Below are positions 26,570 through 38,861 of a stretch of DNA of 64,000 nucleotides, in pieces (position 1 is the stretch's first letter; each line of letters opens with the position of its first letter). The notes beneath the pieces were generated by a model. It did not search any database. It was not told the DNA's origin and saw only the letters and a list, made by a program, of their open reading frames with translations. This DNA is from Anisakis pegreffii (Eukaryota; Nematoda; Chromadorea; Rhabditida; Anisakidae), in contig JAPYMA010002941.1 in the NCBI GenBank assembly GCA_035041965.1, forward strand, positions 1-64,000, given 5' to 3'. The position numbers were made by a program, and so were the translations under genes.

Positions 26570-29500
26570 TTAGACACCGCAACTTCTTGCGGCCAGAACG
26601 CTGGCCAAAGTTTGCGGTTGCATACCCGGTGGCATCTGAAGGGAGTTCATCGAGGCTTGCGCGACAGCCGCCGAATTAGCGCCTTGACTTAGTGCTAGTA
26701 ACGAGGTGACCGCGCTTTGCGACATCAAACCAACGCCATTCGGTGATCCAAGCAGATCGCTACTATCCGTCACATTCGGATTGTTGGAAGTGGATGACGG
26801 CTGTGTGGATAAGTTTTGTTGCTGCTGTGAGGTTTGTGATTGATGTTGTTGCTGTTGCTGTTGTTGCTGGACTCGTTGCTGCTGACTGACTGGTGAGGAA
26901 CCGTCCGGGGTTCGTGGCGAATGGTGTTCACTTAAACGAAACAGCTAGACAGGTAATTGGAACCTCATTAAGAATACAAATTGGATGGAAAAATTGAAAT
27001 GAAATAACCGTTGACTTCTTCGAGAAAAACGAATAGTTCAATTGCCCACATTTAAGTGCTGATTTCAAATTTTCCCTGTTCATACGCTAGTCTATAGTGG
27101 TAAAATTTTTGTGATCATAAATCCTGACTAAGGACCAAGTACGGTCAGTGCAATACGAAGGTTAAACAAATCAGGATTACTCATTTAACGAGATGAATAA
27201 CAACGAACCAATTGACCAACCTATTGGCATTGATAGGTGATTGATTACTGAGGTGTGTCAACTGCTGTTGTTGTTGATTCGCTATTGTAGCGGCTATTGA
27301 GAGAACACCGTTAGCATGCGTTGCTTCATGACCCATTTGCTGGGAGCGTTGACGAAACGATCTGCCGCAGAACTGACACGAGAACGGTTTGGCACCGGTG
27401 TGGATGCGTTCGTGTTGATCGACGTGTGACTTTTGCGTGAAACGCTTCGGACAGTAGTGACATTGATAGGGTCGATCGTTCGAGTGGATTCTCAGATGTT
27501 GCTGTAAGCCGCCACGAGCCTTGAAACGTTTACCGCACTGTTGACATTCATGCATCCGCATCACCCGACACTCCTCCATGTGCACTCGTAACTGCAATCA
27601 ATTTAATAATGATAATGAAAGTATTAATAATAATGATACCTTGATGACCAAATAATGCCTAAAGATGTCATTATTCCTATTCTGATTGCTTGAAAAAAAT
27701 AAGCGTATCTCAGCGCTAGCATACAATTTCATTCGTACGATCAATTTGTACTGTACTGGACTCGTCAAGCATTCTACACTGCACACATCTAATTAAAGCA
27801 ATTGCACAATTCATTATCATATCATTGAGAATAAAGGTTTTCCAGAAAATTTAGAAATTTTTTGAACGTTCCAATGAAATTTCATGAGTTGAAGCTTGAG
27901 CGAAACATGCAAAGTGATTCGGCGGACAATTAGGAAAGATGCAAAACACTGAAACTGTAAGAAAATTCTGCATAAATATGTGAACATGTGAAAATTTTCA
28001 ATTTCAAATAACCGAATATATGTGACAGTATTATAATTCTTGAATTTTCATGCTATGGATATTCAAATTAATCTTTTCAAGATCAGTTTGCAAGCACTTC
28101 AAACTGTATTTTTCTACGATCATTGCCGGTGTCCGGTTGTTTAGTTTGATTTGTCCTCTTTGGCGGACAACAATCAAATCAGCTCAAAAAAGGTTTGTTC
28201 AAGTTCCTTTTGTGGTTTATACGATGTCAATTCATCAGCTAAACTTCCAGCGAATAATTGTTCAGGTGTTTTCAGATTCACAGTACTCACTCTATCATCA
28301 TCACAATATCAATTTGCAATCTCTCCGCAATCAATGATAATGACACAAAATGAAATGCTTGGCGAGCGACTCACGCAAAATTTACACGTAATATAATACG
28401 CTAATAATATTACCTAACATTCACACGTAGTATTATTACCTTACCTCGCAAGGTAATCGCAAGGTAAGGTAATAATACGCTAAATTCATGAAGTTTCCTT
28501 GTCAGATCATGTAAAACTCACAGTCGGAATCCATCTGTTCGATTCTATTATACACTGAAACCTAACTGATGACCAACTGATACATCGGAGGAAAGATCTT
28601 CAAAACTGAAAACGATAAGCGGAAATATTTCAGTTCCGAAGTACGAGGACGTTTGATAGTAGTAGCAAAAATAATCGTAATGATAAGAATAATGATAAGA
28701 ACAGTCGAAGTGATGTGAAACAAACACTGGATGTGGGAAAACGACGAAAACGTTACAAGCATCCCGTGGAACAAGTGCACGAAATAATCAAGTATTTAAA
28801 AACAACAAACGTACACGAAATTCGATTAGAACAACAAGAAATTGTCGAAATTTGCTATCGAACACGAGAGCAGGTTGATTCTTATTTTTATAGGGATAAT
28901 AATACACCGTTAAGTGTTTCATCTTTCATTTTTGCTTTGGTCATTTGTGTGCATTTTGATCTGTTTGATTGATCTGTTCAATTTTTACTGCTTATACTTT
29001 TGTTCAATTGTCCGTAAAGTTTGATCACAATTAAAGATCAACAATTGATTACAGCTAATGAAAGACGAGTCTATGTTAGAAATAAATGCACCGTTGATAT
29101 TAGTGGGTGATGTTCATGGTCAGTATGAGGATTTAATGGGCGTATTCGAAATGAACGGTTTTCCGCCTGATAAGTAGGTTTTATTCTTTTATCTGGGTAT
29201 CGTATCCTTATCAATGGCTATATGCCTCATCAATACCGAGATTGTGCTCATGACTCAGAGATTTTGACCCATATCTATCTCCCAATCACCTAAAATTGAA
29301 ATGTTTTAATATGCGCTGTCTAAAAAAGGTTTCTGTACAATGATTTAAAATCATTCAAATCAAAATGACTTCAAATCATGCTGATGAGGCGCAATAACTT
29401 CGTATCGCTCATATGATTTCAAATTTATGAGAAGAAGCGATTGAGAGCTGATTGAACTGATTGAATTCAGACGTTTTTTGTTTCTTGGTGACTATGTGGA

Positions 29501-32500
29501 TCGTGGTGAGAATTCAATTGAAACAGCCGTATTGTTATTTTGCTTAAAATTGATATATCCGAATGAAATATTTCTACTACGTGGTAATCATGAGACGAAA
29601 TTAATTAATCGGTATGTGAAACTGTTTTACACACTCAATGTTTACTAAGAATTTGATATCATAATGCTTCTGTGCTCAAATTCACGGTCATTCACACCTA
29701 AAGCTATGCGCAATTGAATTGTAAGGCAACACAACTTCTAGAGTGTATGGCTTCTACGATGAATGTGCACGTCGTTATTCGAAACGTTTATGGCAAATCT
29801 TTCAAACAGTTTTCAATTGTTTACCGTTATGCGCACGTATTAGTTCACGTATTTTTTGTATGCACGGTGGAATTTCACAACAAATCAGCACGTGGACAGC
29901 AATGAAGAAAATTCGACGACCTTTAGAGATTCCAGATTATGGAGTGCTTTGTGATTTGCTATGGGCTGATCCGGATAGTACGGTGAGTAGCGCACTGAAC
30001 TGCACTGATCAAAACTAAACCTATGACTGCTTTATGAAGGATTTCATCGGAACAAACTGCAAAATCTGAACGGATAGATAAGAAATTGAAACAATTTGAA
30101 GTGCAGTCGGTCAAAGACAAGATTTTGAGATGTCGAGTTATTGGGCTTATTTATCGATGAAGTTCAGGTGAAAGGTTACGAGGAGAGTCCACGTGGTGTG
30201 TCAAATGTCTTCGGTGAAGATGTTCTAACGGAATTTTGTCGTAAGATGGGCATTGATATGGTGGTGCGGGCACATCAGGTGAGTGACAGTGACAGCAACT
30301 TTTCGCTTGCCATGACAAAATAAATTCTGATTCGTGATCGTTGACCATCTATGCCTATGTTTCCGCATGAAACTCATTTCACTGAACACTGTCATTGCCC
30401 CAGTATTTTCACAAATAATATCACCATTATCGCTCTTGTTATGGCTAAGTTAAAAGCAGTAACTCGTTTCAGTTCTATTTATGCTACTCATCCAACATTG
30501 ATGAATTCCCACAAGAGTTTCCAGGTAGTACAAGATGGTTATGAATTTTTTGCGAATCGCCGTTTAGTGACCATATTTTCGGCACCATTCTACTGTGGTC
30601 AATTCGACAATGCAGCCGCCATGATGGTCATTGATGCGAATCTCAAATGCAGTTTTCGTATAAGACGTCCGGTTGATCATGCATGGATTAAGAGGACACC
30701 CAGAAGTTTGTGTTGCGTTCATTCTTTTTTCTTTAGAAAATTGCCTGGGGGACCAAACATAAAAAATCAGCTACCAAAAAAAAATCAGTACTAAGTCACT
30801 GAACAGACAAAATTCATCGAGCAGCAGATGAACTGAGAATCTACCACAATATATGTCTGCGAATAAAAAAAAGGAAGAGAACCGGAAGATATTGAAGGAA
30901 CATTTCTTTGCCCATCTTGAATGGCGATCTAAACCGGATTACAAATATTACAATGCCTTGATGGTGCCATCATACTCGATAGAATCTCCTCCATATTTTT
31001 CAGCTGTTTTCAGCTGTGGAAAAATGAAAAATGCAAATGAACTCATCTTGCTTTTGCGTTTAAATTTGATTGTGTGCAATGAAAGGAATGAATATTGTTG
31101 AACACAACAAATGCTTCAAATTCCTCAATTTTGATCACTTTAACAGTGCAGAAGCTATCGCATTTCAGGAGCTAGAAAGCGTCGTCGAAAAAAGAAAAAA
31201 CGTCGCAGTGAGAAAAGCCAACGAAGTAAACGCACTTCTTCCTCCTCCTCTTCCACATCAACAAAAAAGACCCAGTCCTCAGCAAAAGATTCAGCCCCAT
31301 CATCAATTCAATCTCAACCCACTTCATCAGTATTACCTCCTCCTTCTTCTTCTTCTTCAAAATCTGAACGGAATTCGAAAAAAAGCGTTTCGGAGCGTTC
31401 CTCAAAATCCAAAAAGTCTCGACAACAGCAACAACAACCACAGAAATCACAACGATCAACTGAAGATACTGATGAGATGTCATCCAGTGAACAAAGTTCA
31501 GCGGACAGCTGGATAATTGCTTGTCAACAGAAGAGTACCAAGTCAAAAAAATCAAAAAAGGTTTGAGAACTTATAATTACTATCACGCATCATTACTGTG
31601 ATTATTCTTGACACCATAATGATCACAATTACTATTCATGTGATTACTATTGCTGTTATCATTGTTACAGTTGTTATTGCTGTCAGTATCATTGTCATCC
31701 ATATCACGATTGTTACGACCTCGGCTAGATCAATTTCTATCATTCTTATCATTCTCAAGAACACTTTCGTTTGATAATTCAGTTATGAGAGAGAGAAATA
31801 ACGGTCACTTTCTTGCAGGAAAGCGCGATCTGACAAATTCAGAATGATCAAACAGTACAACGACTTGTTATGAAATACAATAAGTCAATGAAGCATTTTA
31901 GCTGAACGCTTTTCACTGAGCGTTCATCGATAATCTCCTATCAAAAACCTTCAATCACAATCGATACTCAAATTTCAATCAGAACCATGATAACAAATCT
32001 TTCAAAACTTGTATTCAACTTGCATTTTTGCTCACTCAATCTACCGTTCTACTAGCAATTCTTCACCAATGTTATTTTCATTTTTGCGTTCAATAAATTT
32101 TTTGAAACTGTTGTTTTGGTTGCCACAGGATCGCGAGAAATCCACGGTTTGCATAAAAAAGACTCACAAAGACATTCTTGACACCATAATTATCACACTT
32201 ACTATTCATGTGATTACTATTGCTGTTATCATTGTTAGAGTTGTTATTGCTGTCAGTATCATTATTATCCATATCACGATTGGTACGATCTCAGGTAGAT
32301 CAATTTCTATCATTCGTATCCTTCCCAAGACTATTTTCGTTTAATTAGTCAATTATGAGAGAGAAATGAGGAGGTAGGATGATGGGTCGGTATATCTTTT
32401 ATGCAAAAGTATCATTCCCATTCTTTCCTCTTTTCCTACATGTTTAGAACAGAAATCACGAACAAAATATCAACAAATTTCTTGCCATCATCATAGAGTT

Positions 32501-35500
32501 TTAAACCCCTCATGCACTGACCTGTTCGATCATCGAATAATTACAACAAGCCCGTAGTTTTTGTTTGCTACAGCCAACTCAAAGAAATAAATAGATTTTT
32601 TTTGATAGACAAGTGATCGAAAATCACCACGCCGCTCCTTTCTCATCACTCGATCGTTATCTCATTCGGATCGATAAGATCCCAAAAAACACCTCTCACT
32701 AAAACACCAGTAACCAGTTTCACTGTTCAATGACATTCAGTAGGATGATGGGTCGGTTGGTCGTCAAACTGACTGACGTCCCAACGAACACATCCAACAC
32801 GGCGCCGGTCGTTCACGTTCTTCTTCTTCCTATCAGAAAAACAAAAATGTGTAAACGAAAGTTTTCCTTTGTTTGAGCTTCGAATTGAAAAAATGCGACG
32901 ACAGTGTTTTTTGCAGCTTCATTTTGATGTGTGCTCACCTCTTGCACGTAACTAAAAACTCATTTGAAATACTCAACATTCCACTCATCAACTCACAGAC
33001 ACAACCGTTCAACAGGTATTTAAAACAACCACCACAAGCCATCATAGATAACGAAAAACGATTGGAGACGAACAACGCAAAATCATAAACCATCGATCAG
33101 CTTTAGAGCTCATCAAATGCCTTTGAAGATACGCAAATGCTTCACATTTGTTTTTGTTCTGATGGACGCATTATGCCCCAGTATCTCAAAGTACACTTTT
33201 TAATGTTATCACAAAAGTTTTCCGATTGACTAGCTGGCAAAATAGAGCAGAATAAACGATTAGATACAATTATCAGTCAGGAATGTCTTCTAATCCTATA
33301 GAGTTGTTCCAACATCTCCAACTGATAAGAAACATCCGCATATTCTCAACGAAATCGCCTGGCAGAGAAGTTTCAAGAATGAATGATACGATAGAAATTA
33401 GGAAACTAAGGTAGACTGTTCTCTGAGAATGTTTTGAGCAATTCATCAACAAGATGATATGCATGGCGATCAGCAGTCAAGTAGAGTACTTGGACAATTC
33501 TAGTTGAGCAAATCATAGGTGCAAAAGTTGTTCTATGATATATTATCGTTTCGGCATGTTGCTGGCATTTTGCAACGCTTCACGTACATTTTACAGTAAG
33601 ATTCAGTGGTAATTCTTCACTCATTTCGCTGTCTACACAGTGGACAAAAAAATAATCACACATTGGTTCAGTAGAAAAGTTCTTTCGACTATGTTCTTTG
33701 TGGATTTTTTGCTTTTGACGATAAGTCTTTCGATTTTCCGTAACAAAAATCATACAATGTACACAACATCACACAATGTTGCATCAGACAATCGCCAACC
33801 CGTAACGTTACACGACAGAATGCGATGTTAAATCACCAAGAGAAACAACAACTTACAAGTGCTTGATCGGCCCATTTCTTCGGGCAATAATTACATTTGA
33901 TAAGGCCATCGTGTGGCGTTGATCGATGCCTAGTGCTGCGTGGAACCATTGTTGGTGCTGATGAGACACTGGCCTCATTGGCCGTGTTGCTAGCATTCGC
34001 TGCATTCGTTGCACTCGAAGCATTACCGTTTGCGGTACCCGTACGAGACACTTGAGCCGATGTGGACCCGTTTTGATGCGGATTATGATGGTGATGATGC
34101 TGGTCATAGGATAGACCAGCAAATGGTGAACCTAAAATCCAACTGGCTCTCACAACACCAAACTTAGACTACTCAACCAAATTGTTTTGTAGATCAGAAA
34201 GCGGGCATCAATTTCTGAACAACTGATTTTAAATTGGACGCTATCAACTCATTGTCCGCAAGCACAGTTAGCACAGCTCAATGCTGAAATTGATGACACG
34301 CGTTCATTGCATTGGAATAAAGCAAAAAGTTCAAAATTTCTTCAATTCATTGCAATTTTGCATTCTCGTTTTAAATTATCTCATTGTCAAACATTTCAAT
34401 GAATTTTTAAGATAGCTGAATTAGAATTGCGTCCAATTTGCCCACGACAAACAAGCGAGAAATGTTTTCGAGGTTTTCAAAGACAATCAATTTCACCACC
34501 AAAAAAAGACGACTAACTAAGCGATGCAGACGAAGCTAGCAGATGATCAGTGGCTGAATTCGAATTCAGTGCAGCGGCGTTCTGTAAGTGACCATTAAGC
34601 TGACCCATACCAAGAATACCACTCATATCGAAATGTGGCTCTGAAAAAACCAAAAAATAAACAGTAATCATAATTATTATTTTTACTTGGACATCGAGTG
34701 GTTGTTTTATCAATCACAGTGAGCGATCGGCGTAATATTCATTTTATTTAGAGTTATGATTATTTATTTGATTGATACTTGGCAACGATTAATTATGCAA
34801 AGCATTCACGACAACTAATTAATTACTCGTCTGTGTTCAGTTGGCCTGCTCGTCTAGCCAGCGGGGTGGCGTAAATTGAGGCTAAAACAGTGTGCACGGA
34901 AACGCGAGCATTGTGGCCAGCAACGTTGCAAATGTTTGATAGCCTGGCCAATCCAGGTACTCCAGGTAATTCTGCCACTTTAATAACTACTGCCCAACAA
35001 GAACCACTCCACTTCTCGCCGCTTTCTAGGACGTATAAACGAACGCACAGAGGCGAATTCCGTTTGCAGTTCAAAATCTTAACTGGTACTCCAAAGCGCA
35101 GTCAGACAATGCCAGACTTACAGATTCTGGTGCAACATTTCTTAAGAATAGTATATTTTCTATACCATATTTGTTTCGTCAAGTTTTCTTCATCTAGCGA
35201 AGCGATATGAACCTCTTTCATACGAGAAACAATGGATAACATGATAGAATTTGCGAAATCTCTGTATTTTTGCAGGATAGCAACGAAGTTAGTTGCGTTC
35301 AGAATGCTGCACTTACCTTGTTTCAAAGGATGATTACTGAGCAAACTGCTAACACCCGTTACGTCGATTGGTGAATCTGCAAAGAGCAGAAGCAATTTAC
35401 ACCGTTGAACAAACAGCAACGTTACAAAACATGAAGACCACAAAACACAGCAATGAAACTATACCAAAATTGTATCAAATGAATGGAATTTGGCAAAATT

Positions 35501-38500
35501 TTCATGAAATGAAGCAGTGACTTCAGAATTAATTTTCCAATTTGGAAGATGACACATTCTTTTCAGCACATTCTTTACATACTGATATACAACGCGTTTC
35601 GAATAGCTTCTGGCAGATATATCATCCGTAATGGATTTTTGAAACGTTCACGAATCGCCTGGTCGGGATCATATTCTCGGAATGAATTTCCTCCTATAGT
35701 TTCCCTCCCTTCTTCCCTCTTGATAGTCTTCTGCCATTCAATTAGATGCAATTTGAATAATCAGATGTTTATCATAAACTTAGAATTATTTATATTAAAA
35801 AGTCGATTTGTCCAGGTCGTCATTTCATTTCACATACTTGCAAACTGCTTGTTCATTTCAATTTTTAAAATGTGAATCTCGATATCCTCATAACCTTCTG
35901 AAGAACCACCGGTCAATCGATGCTTTTAGAATCGTTATTAAACATCAATGATACTATTATTGCTTCATCATCACTGCAGTTGATGCAATTGTATAAATAA
36001 TTCTAAGTTTATGATAAACATCTGATTATTGTCACTATGTCTATTGTTATTATTATCACTATCAGTACCAAATTTGTTGATATCAGTTCGGTTTAGAAGA
36101 TATTGTTGTATAAACGTACCGTTGCCACTTGTTTGTCGATTCAGACCGTTTTCATTACCCGTATCAGCATTACCGTTTTGTACAGTGTTTCCATTGGCAC
36201 TCCTTGACTGCTGTTGTAGGTGGCCGTTTGTACGTAAATTATTCGCGTTTGCAGTTGAATTGCTCGAATTGTTATTATTACTACTAGTGTTGTTGTTGTT
36301 CGTACGTCTTGCCGATTGAATTGTATCGGATGAGGACGGCGAGCACGATGTGGGAGACATCTCGCTTGGTGACGACGACAGATTCTCTCGAGAACTGAAA
36401 TTTTCCTTGGCTTTGTGTGGACAAAAAGATTCCAACATACGAATAAGCATTCCACTCTGTAATTTTCGCCATGAAAATGGTCATCATTCCGATGTGGAAG
36501 AAAACTGGCACATAGATGAACTTTTGCTTCGGCACAATTAGAATTCAACGGACTTATCGAAATTCCGCGCTTACACCAAAACCAATCGAAACTTTTTCGT
36601 CATTTATCAATAGAAAGAAGAAATGAAGCGCAAAAGAAACTGAATTCCAATTTCTTAAAACATGTTTCGTTCCGTTTTTTCTAACGAATAATATGATGTG
36701 ATGCATCTAAAAAAACAAAAAGAGATAGTCACACTGAATCAAAAAATTAGTTCATAAGAAAAGACCTTCAAATACTGAAAAAAACCTCCAAATTCTTCTC
36801 TGATAATAAACACACACACACACAAATGAGATCGAAAGAACGACGACGAATAGGCAAAAAGAATACGGTAGGTGCTACGTGAATAACTTCACTCGCATAT
36901 TCGTCGTTCACAATATTATTAGAAATGCACTCGTCGTCTCTTTTTTTTCATCTATATCTCGTTCACACATCATGAACACAGTTTTGATCGAGTTAATGAA
37001 TTGAAATGGTGGTACAACACACCCACAATAAACGAACAATCAAATTAATGCATAATACACATTTAAATGAATGATTCGAATAAAAATTCAGATGATTTGT
37101 TTGAGATGATGAATGGAATTATTGATAGCAGATTCATATGAACATTCAAGATATTCATATGAACACACAACACTTTCAGTTCTTTCAGTTAGAAATGGCA
37201 CGGTAAATCCTTTTCAACATTTCATCATTTTTCTATGCAGGCGCGTATGTAAACGTACAAAACTGCACCATGGAAGAACGCCGCATATCATAAGAAAAAT
37301 AAGCAATGGGTCTCGTTGAAGCTACATTTTCGGTAGTCATCGATCAAACGAATTGTGGATAGCAGCAACTCTTTAACGGCAAAAGGAACTCTTTAACTAA
37401 ATACGAAACTGAATCGTTCAATATGTTCAGAGGTCAACATGTTTTGTGATTCCACTAAAATGTGAGAGGAAGTGAAGTTTTTTTCTAAAACTAAAACAAT
37501 TGTGCAAACTATGAAAGCAAGCGAACGAGCATGAATGCAGTCAAATCAATTGGGCTAACTTAAGACTCAAGAAGAATGCCGACATCTAACTTAGAAAAAG
37601 TAAACAAATCCAGGGTGTTCTTGCTTCTCACAACACTCAGGAAAAATAACCGAAACGGTAGATTATCATGGCTACATATCAAAACTCCTTTCAACATCGG
37701 TTATATGGGATCAAGCGATCAGGCCAGAGTTTCAACCACAACCACCTCAACATTGCCTTCAACAGTCTCAGGTTGCTGATGGCCTAACAGCGAACGTAAT
37801 TTTCACCTATCATAACTAGCAAGTATCCACTATTTAAGATCATTTGAGCACAGGTCGTACTGAATCTCAAAATTCCTACAAATGAGCATTTTCAGTTGAC
37901 ATGTTCATTTAAATAAGTTTATGAAAAGACGATATTGATGATGATGAATGAATGCCGCCTAGTAAGTATGACATTTGCAATGCTCTTAGTGTGAACGAGC
38001 AGAAAATGGAACGATTGAATGCATAAACGCTTGAAAGACGATGATTTTGATACGGTATAAGACGGAATGCGAAGAATAATGTAATGAAATTGAAGAATAA
38101 TGATCTGATATAGGGATTATCATTTGCTGATAGTGGCAAAAACAAAATTTCCACAAATAATTGATTGACAGCGATTGATCAATTGATCAACGGCGATTGA
38201 TCAAACTGATAAGATTCATCTTGTTTTCTTGTCAACGAAATGATAACAAGAGATTTCGACACAAAAAGCACTGATAATCGCAACAAATGATTATAGAGTT
38301 TAGTGCACTTACCCATTAACTATAACCTGAGGATGTCGATGTGGCAACGCTAAATTCGCTAATGAATTCTGATCGACTCGAGCCGCAGAATTCACTTTCA
38401 GCATCGCTTGTTCTTTAGCCACTATACTTGCAATCATATCCAAATCTTGGAACTGAAAATTCACAACAAATCATTTCGAGGATGGCAAATATGAGATGGA

Positions 38501-38738
38501 AACAAACAAAAAAACTGAAAAATGGTCTAAATCCCTGAAAAGTTTAGCACCAGTTCATATTGGATGATGGAAATCGCTGAACATGGATTTCAACCTACTC
38601 TGAAATTCAGATTGAGAACATTGTCGGTGTGATGGCGATTGCCACCCGTAAATGAGCACATCTCATTCATTTTTGCGGCCGTGAACCCAACTGCTGGCAA
38701 CTGAGATGGGCTGTGGCTGCCAGCACTTTGGAATGGTG
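26570..38738 (-). CDS. Zinc-finger transcription factor (C2HC-like + 3 C2H2), core exons
   Basis: Predicted nuclear DNA-binding regulator. Exons in coding order, all in phase: 38599-38738, 38313-38452, 36120-36454, 35317-35376, 34518-34640, 33857-34131, 27221-27591, 26570-26930 (TAA). The N-terminal part is Ser/Asn/Gln-rich and disordered ([38 protein letters not shown]). A His run ([11 protein letters not shown]) precedes finger 1, whose CNYCPKKW and HMEEC halves are split between the 33857 and 27591 exons. Three C2H2 fingers follow: CQQCGKRF...[26 protein letters not shown] and [21 protein letters not shown]. The tail is Gln-rich, then Ala/Leu/Ser-rich ([16 protein letters not shown]). No orthologue is named with confidence. 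More 5' exons are expected. Confidence 0.88.
28145..31566 (+). CDS. PP1-family Ser/Thr protein phosphatase with N- and C-terminal extensions
   Basis: Catalytic subunit of the PPP family (metal-dependent removal of phosphate from Ser/Thr). Phase-consistent exons: 28145-28387, 28634-28873, 29055-29173, 29471-29611, 29742-29982, 30168-30278, 30525-30705, 31169-31566 (TGA), 557 codons. Core motifs: [70 protein letters not shown] and [10 protein letters not shown], so the metal and phosphate ligands are kept. SAPNYC is changed to SAPFYC. About 140 residues precede the core, and a tail begins [14 protein letters not shown] and continues Ser/Gln/Lys-rich. PP1 itself is about 330 residues. The first exon and start codon are not fixed; the donor at 30705 is weak but keeps frame. 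The gene lies antisense within a zinc-finger gene intron. Confidence 0.9.
28430..28478. repeat. Perfect 16-bp inverted repeat (hairpin) in phosphatase intron 1
   Basis: The arm GTATTATTACCTTACC (28430-28445) is exactly complementary to GGTAAGGTAATAATAC (28463-28478). The 17-base loop contains CGCAAGGTAA, which recurs running into the second arm. It begins about 43 bases after the proposed exon end at 28387. Confidence 0.85.
31605..32367 (+). repeat. Direct repeat pair (~190 bp copies)
   Basis: Copy 1 at about 31605-31799 and copy 2 at about 32174-32367 are near-identical over most of their length. Anchors: TTCTTGACACCATAAT, TTCATGTGATTACTATTGCT and AGATCAATTTCTATCATTC. Copy 1 starts just after the phosphatase stop codon. 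The 375 bases between copies carry no supported gene. Confidence 0.88.
32368..33856. other. Intron of the zinc-finger gene, no exon seen
   Basis: Contains the 18-base direct repeat GTAGGATGATGGGTCGGT-like pair (near 32373 and 32740) and a less AT-rich patch at about 32740-32830. No supported coding or RNA gene. Confidence 0.5.
34826..35110. mobile_element. GC-rich island in an intron, possible transposon fragment
   Basis: About 280 bases with clearly higher GC than the AT-rich surroundings, lying wholly in the intron between exons 34518-34640 and 35317-35376. Both strands are open for 80-100 codons (plus: [20 protein letters not shown]; minus: [20 protein letters not shown]). No terminal repeats or target duplication are obvious. 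A captured or mobile-element fragment is an inference from composition only. Confidence 0.3.
35756..36030. repeat. Perfect 39-bp inverted repeat with 197-bp spacer
   Basis: Arm 1 (35756-35794, beginning AATAATCAGATGTTTATCAT) and arm 2 (35992-36030, beginning TATAAATAATTCTAAGTTTA) are exact reverse complements over 39 bases. Each arm is preceded on the same strand by GATGCAATTG or GATGCAATTTG. It lies in the intron between exons 35317-35376 and 36120-36454. Confidence 0.92.
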
Positions 38739-38861
38739 CTAAGAAGGAAAACAGAATGCAACAAGTATTCAGATGGGTGCTGCTTGTTCAGAGTGTTGCG
38801 GGCCACTTCAAGGTAATCTAACGTGCTTTAACGTTAACGTTGCCCACGATTGGTACACTAC

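Noticed and set aside
31172..31555. 127-codon minus-strand ORF
   Set aside because: Antisense shadow of the low-complexity Ser/Lys-rich last exon of the phosphatase.
34890..35210. 106-codon plus ORF in the GC-rich island
   Set aside because: Listed only as a compositional island, because both strands are open and no family is recognised.
37576..37779. 67-codon plus ORF inside a zinc-finger intron
   Set aside because: Thr/Ser-rich and somewhat protein-like, but isolated, and the antisense frame is equally open. Evidence is too weak for a feature.
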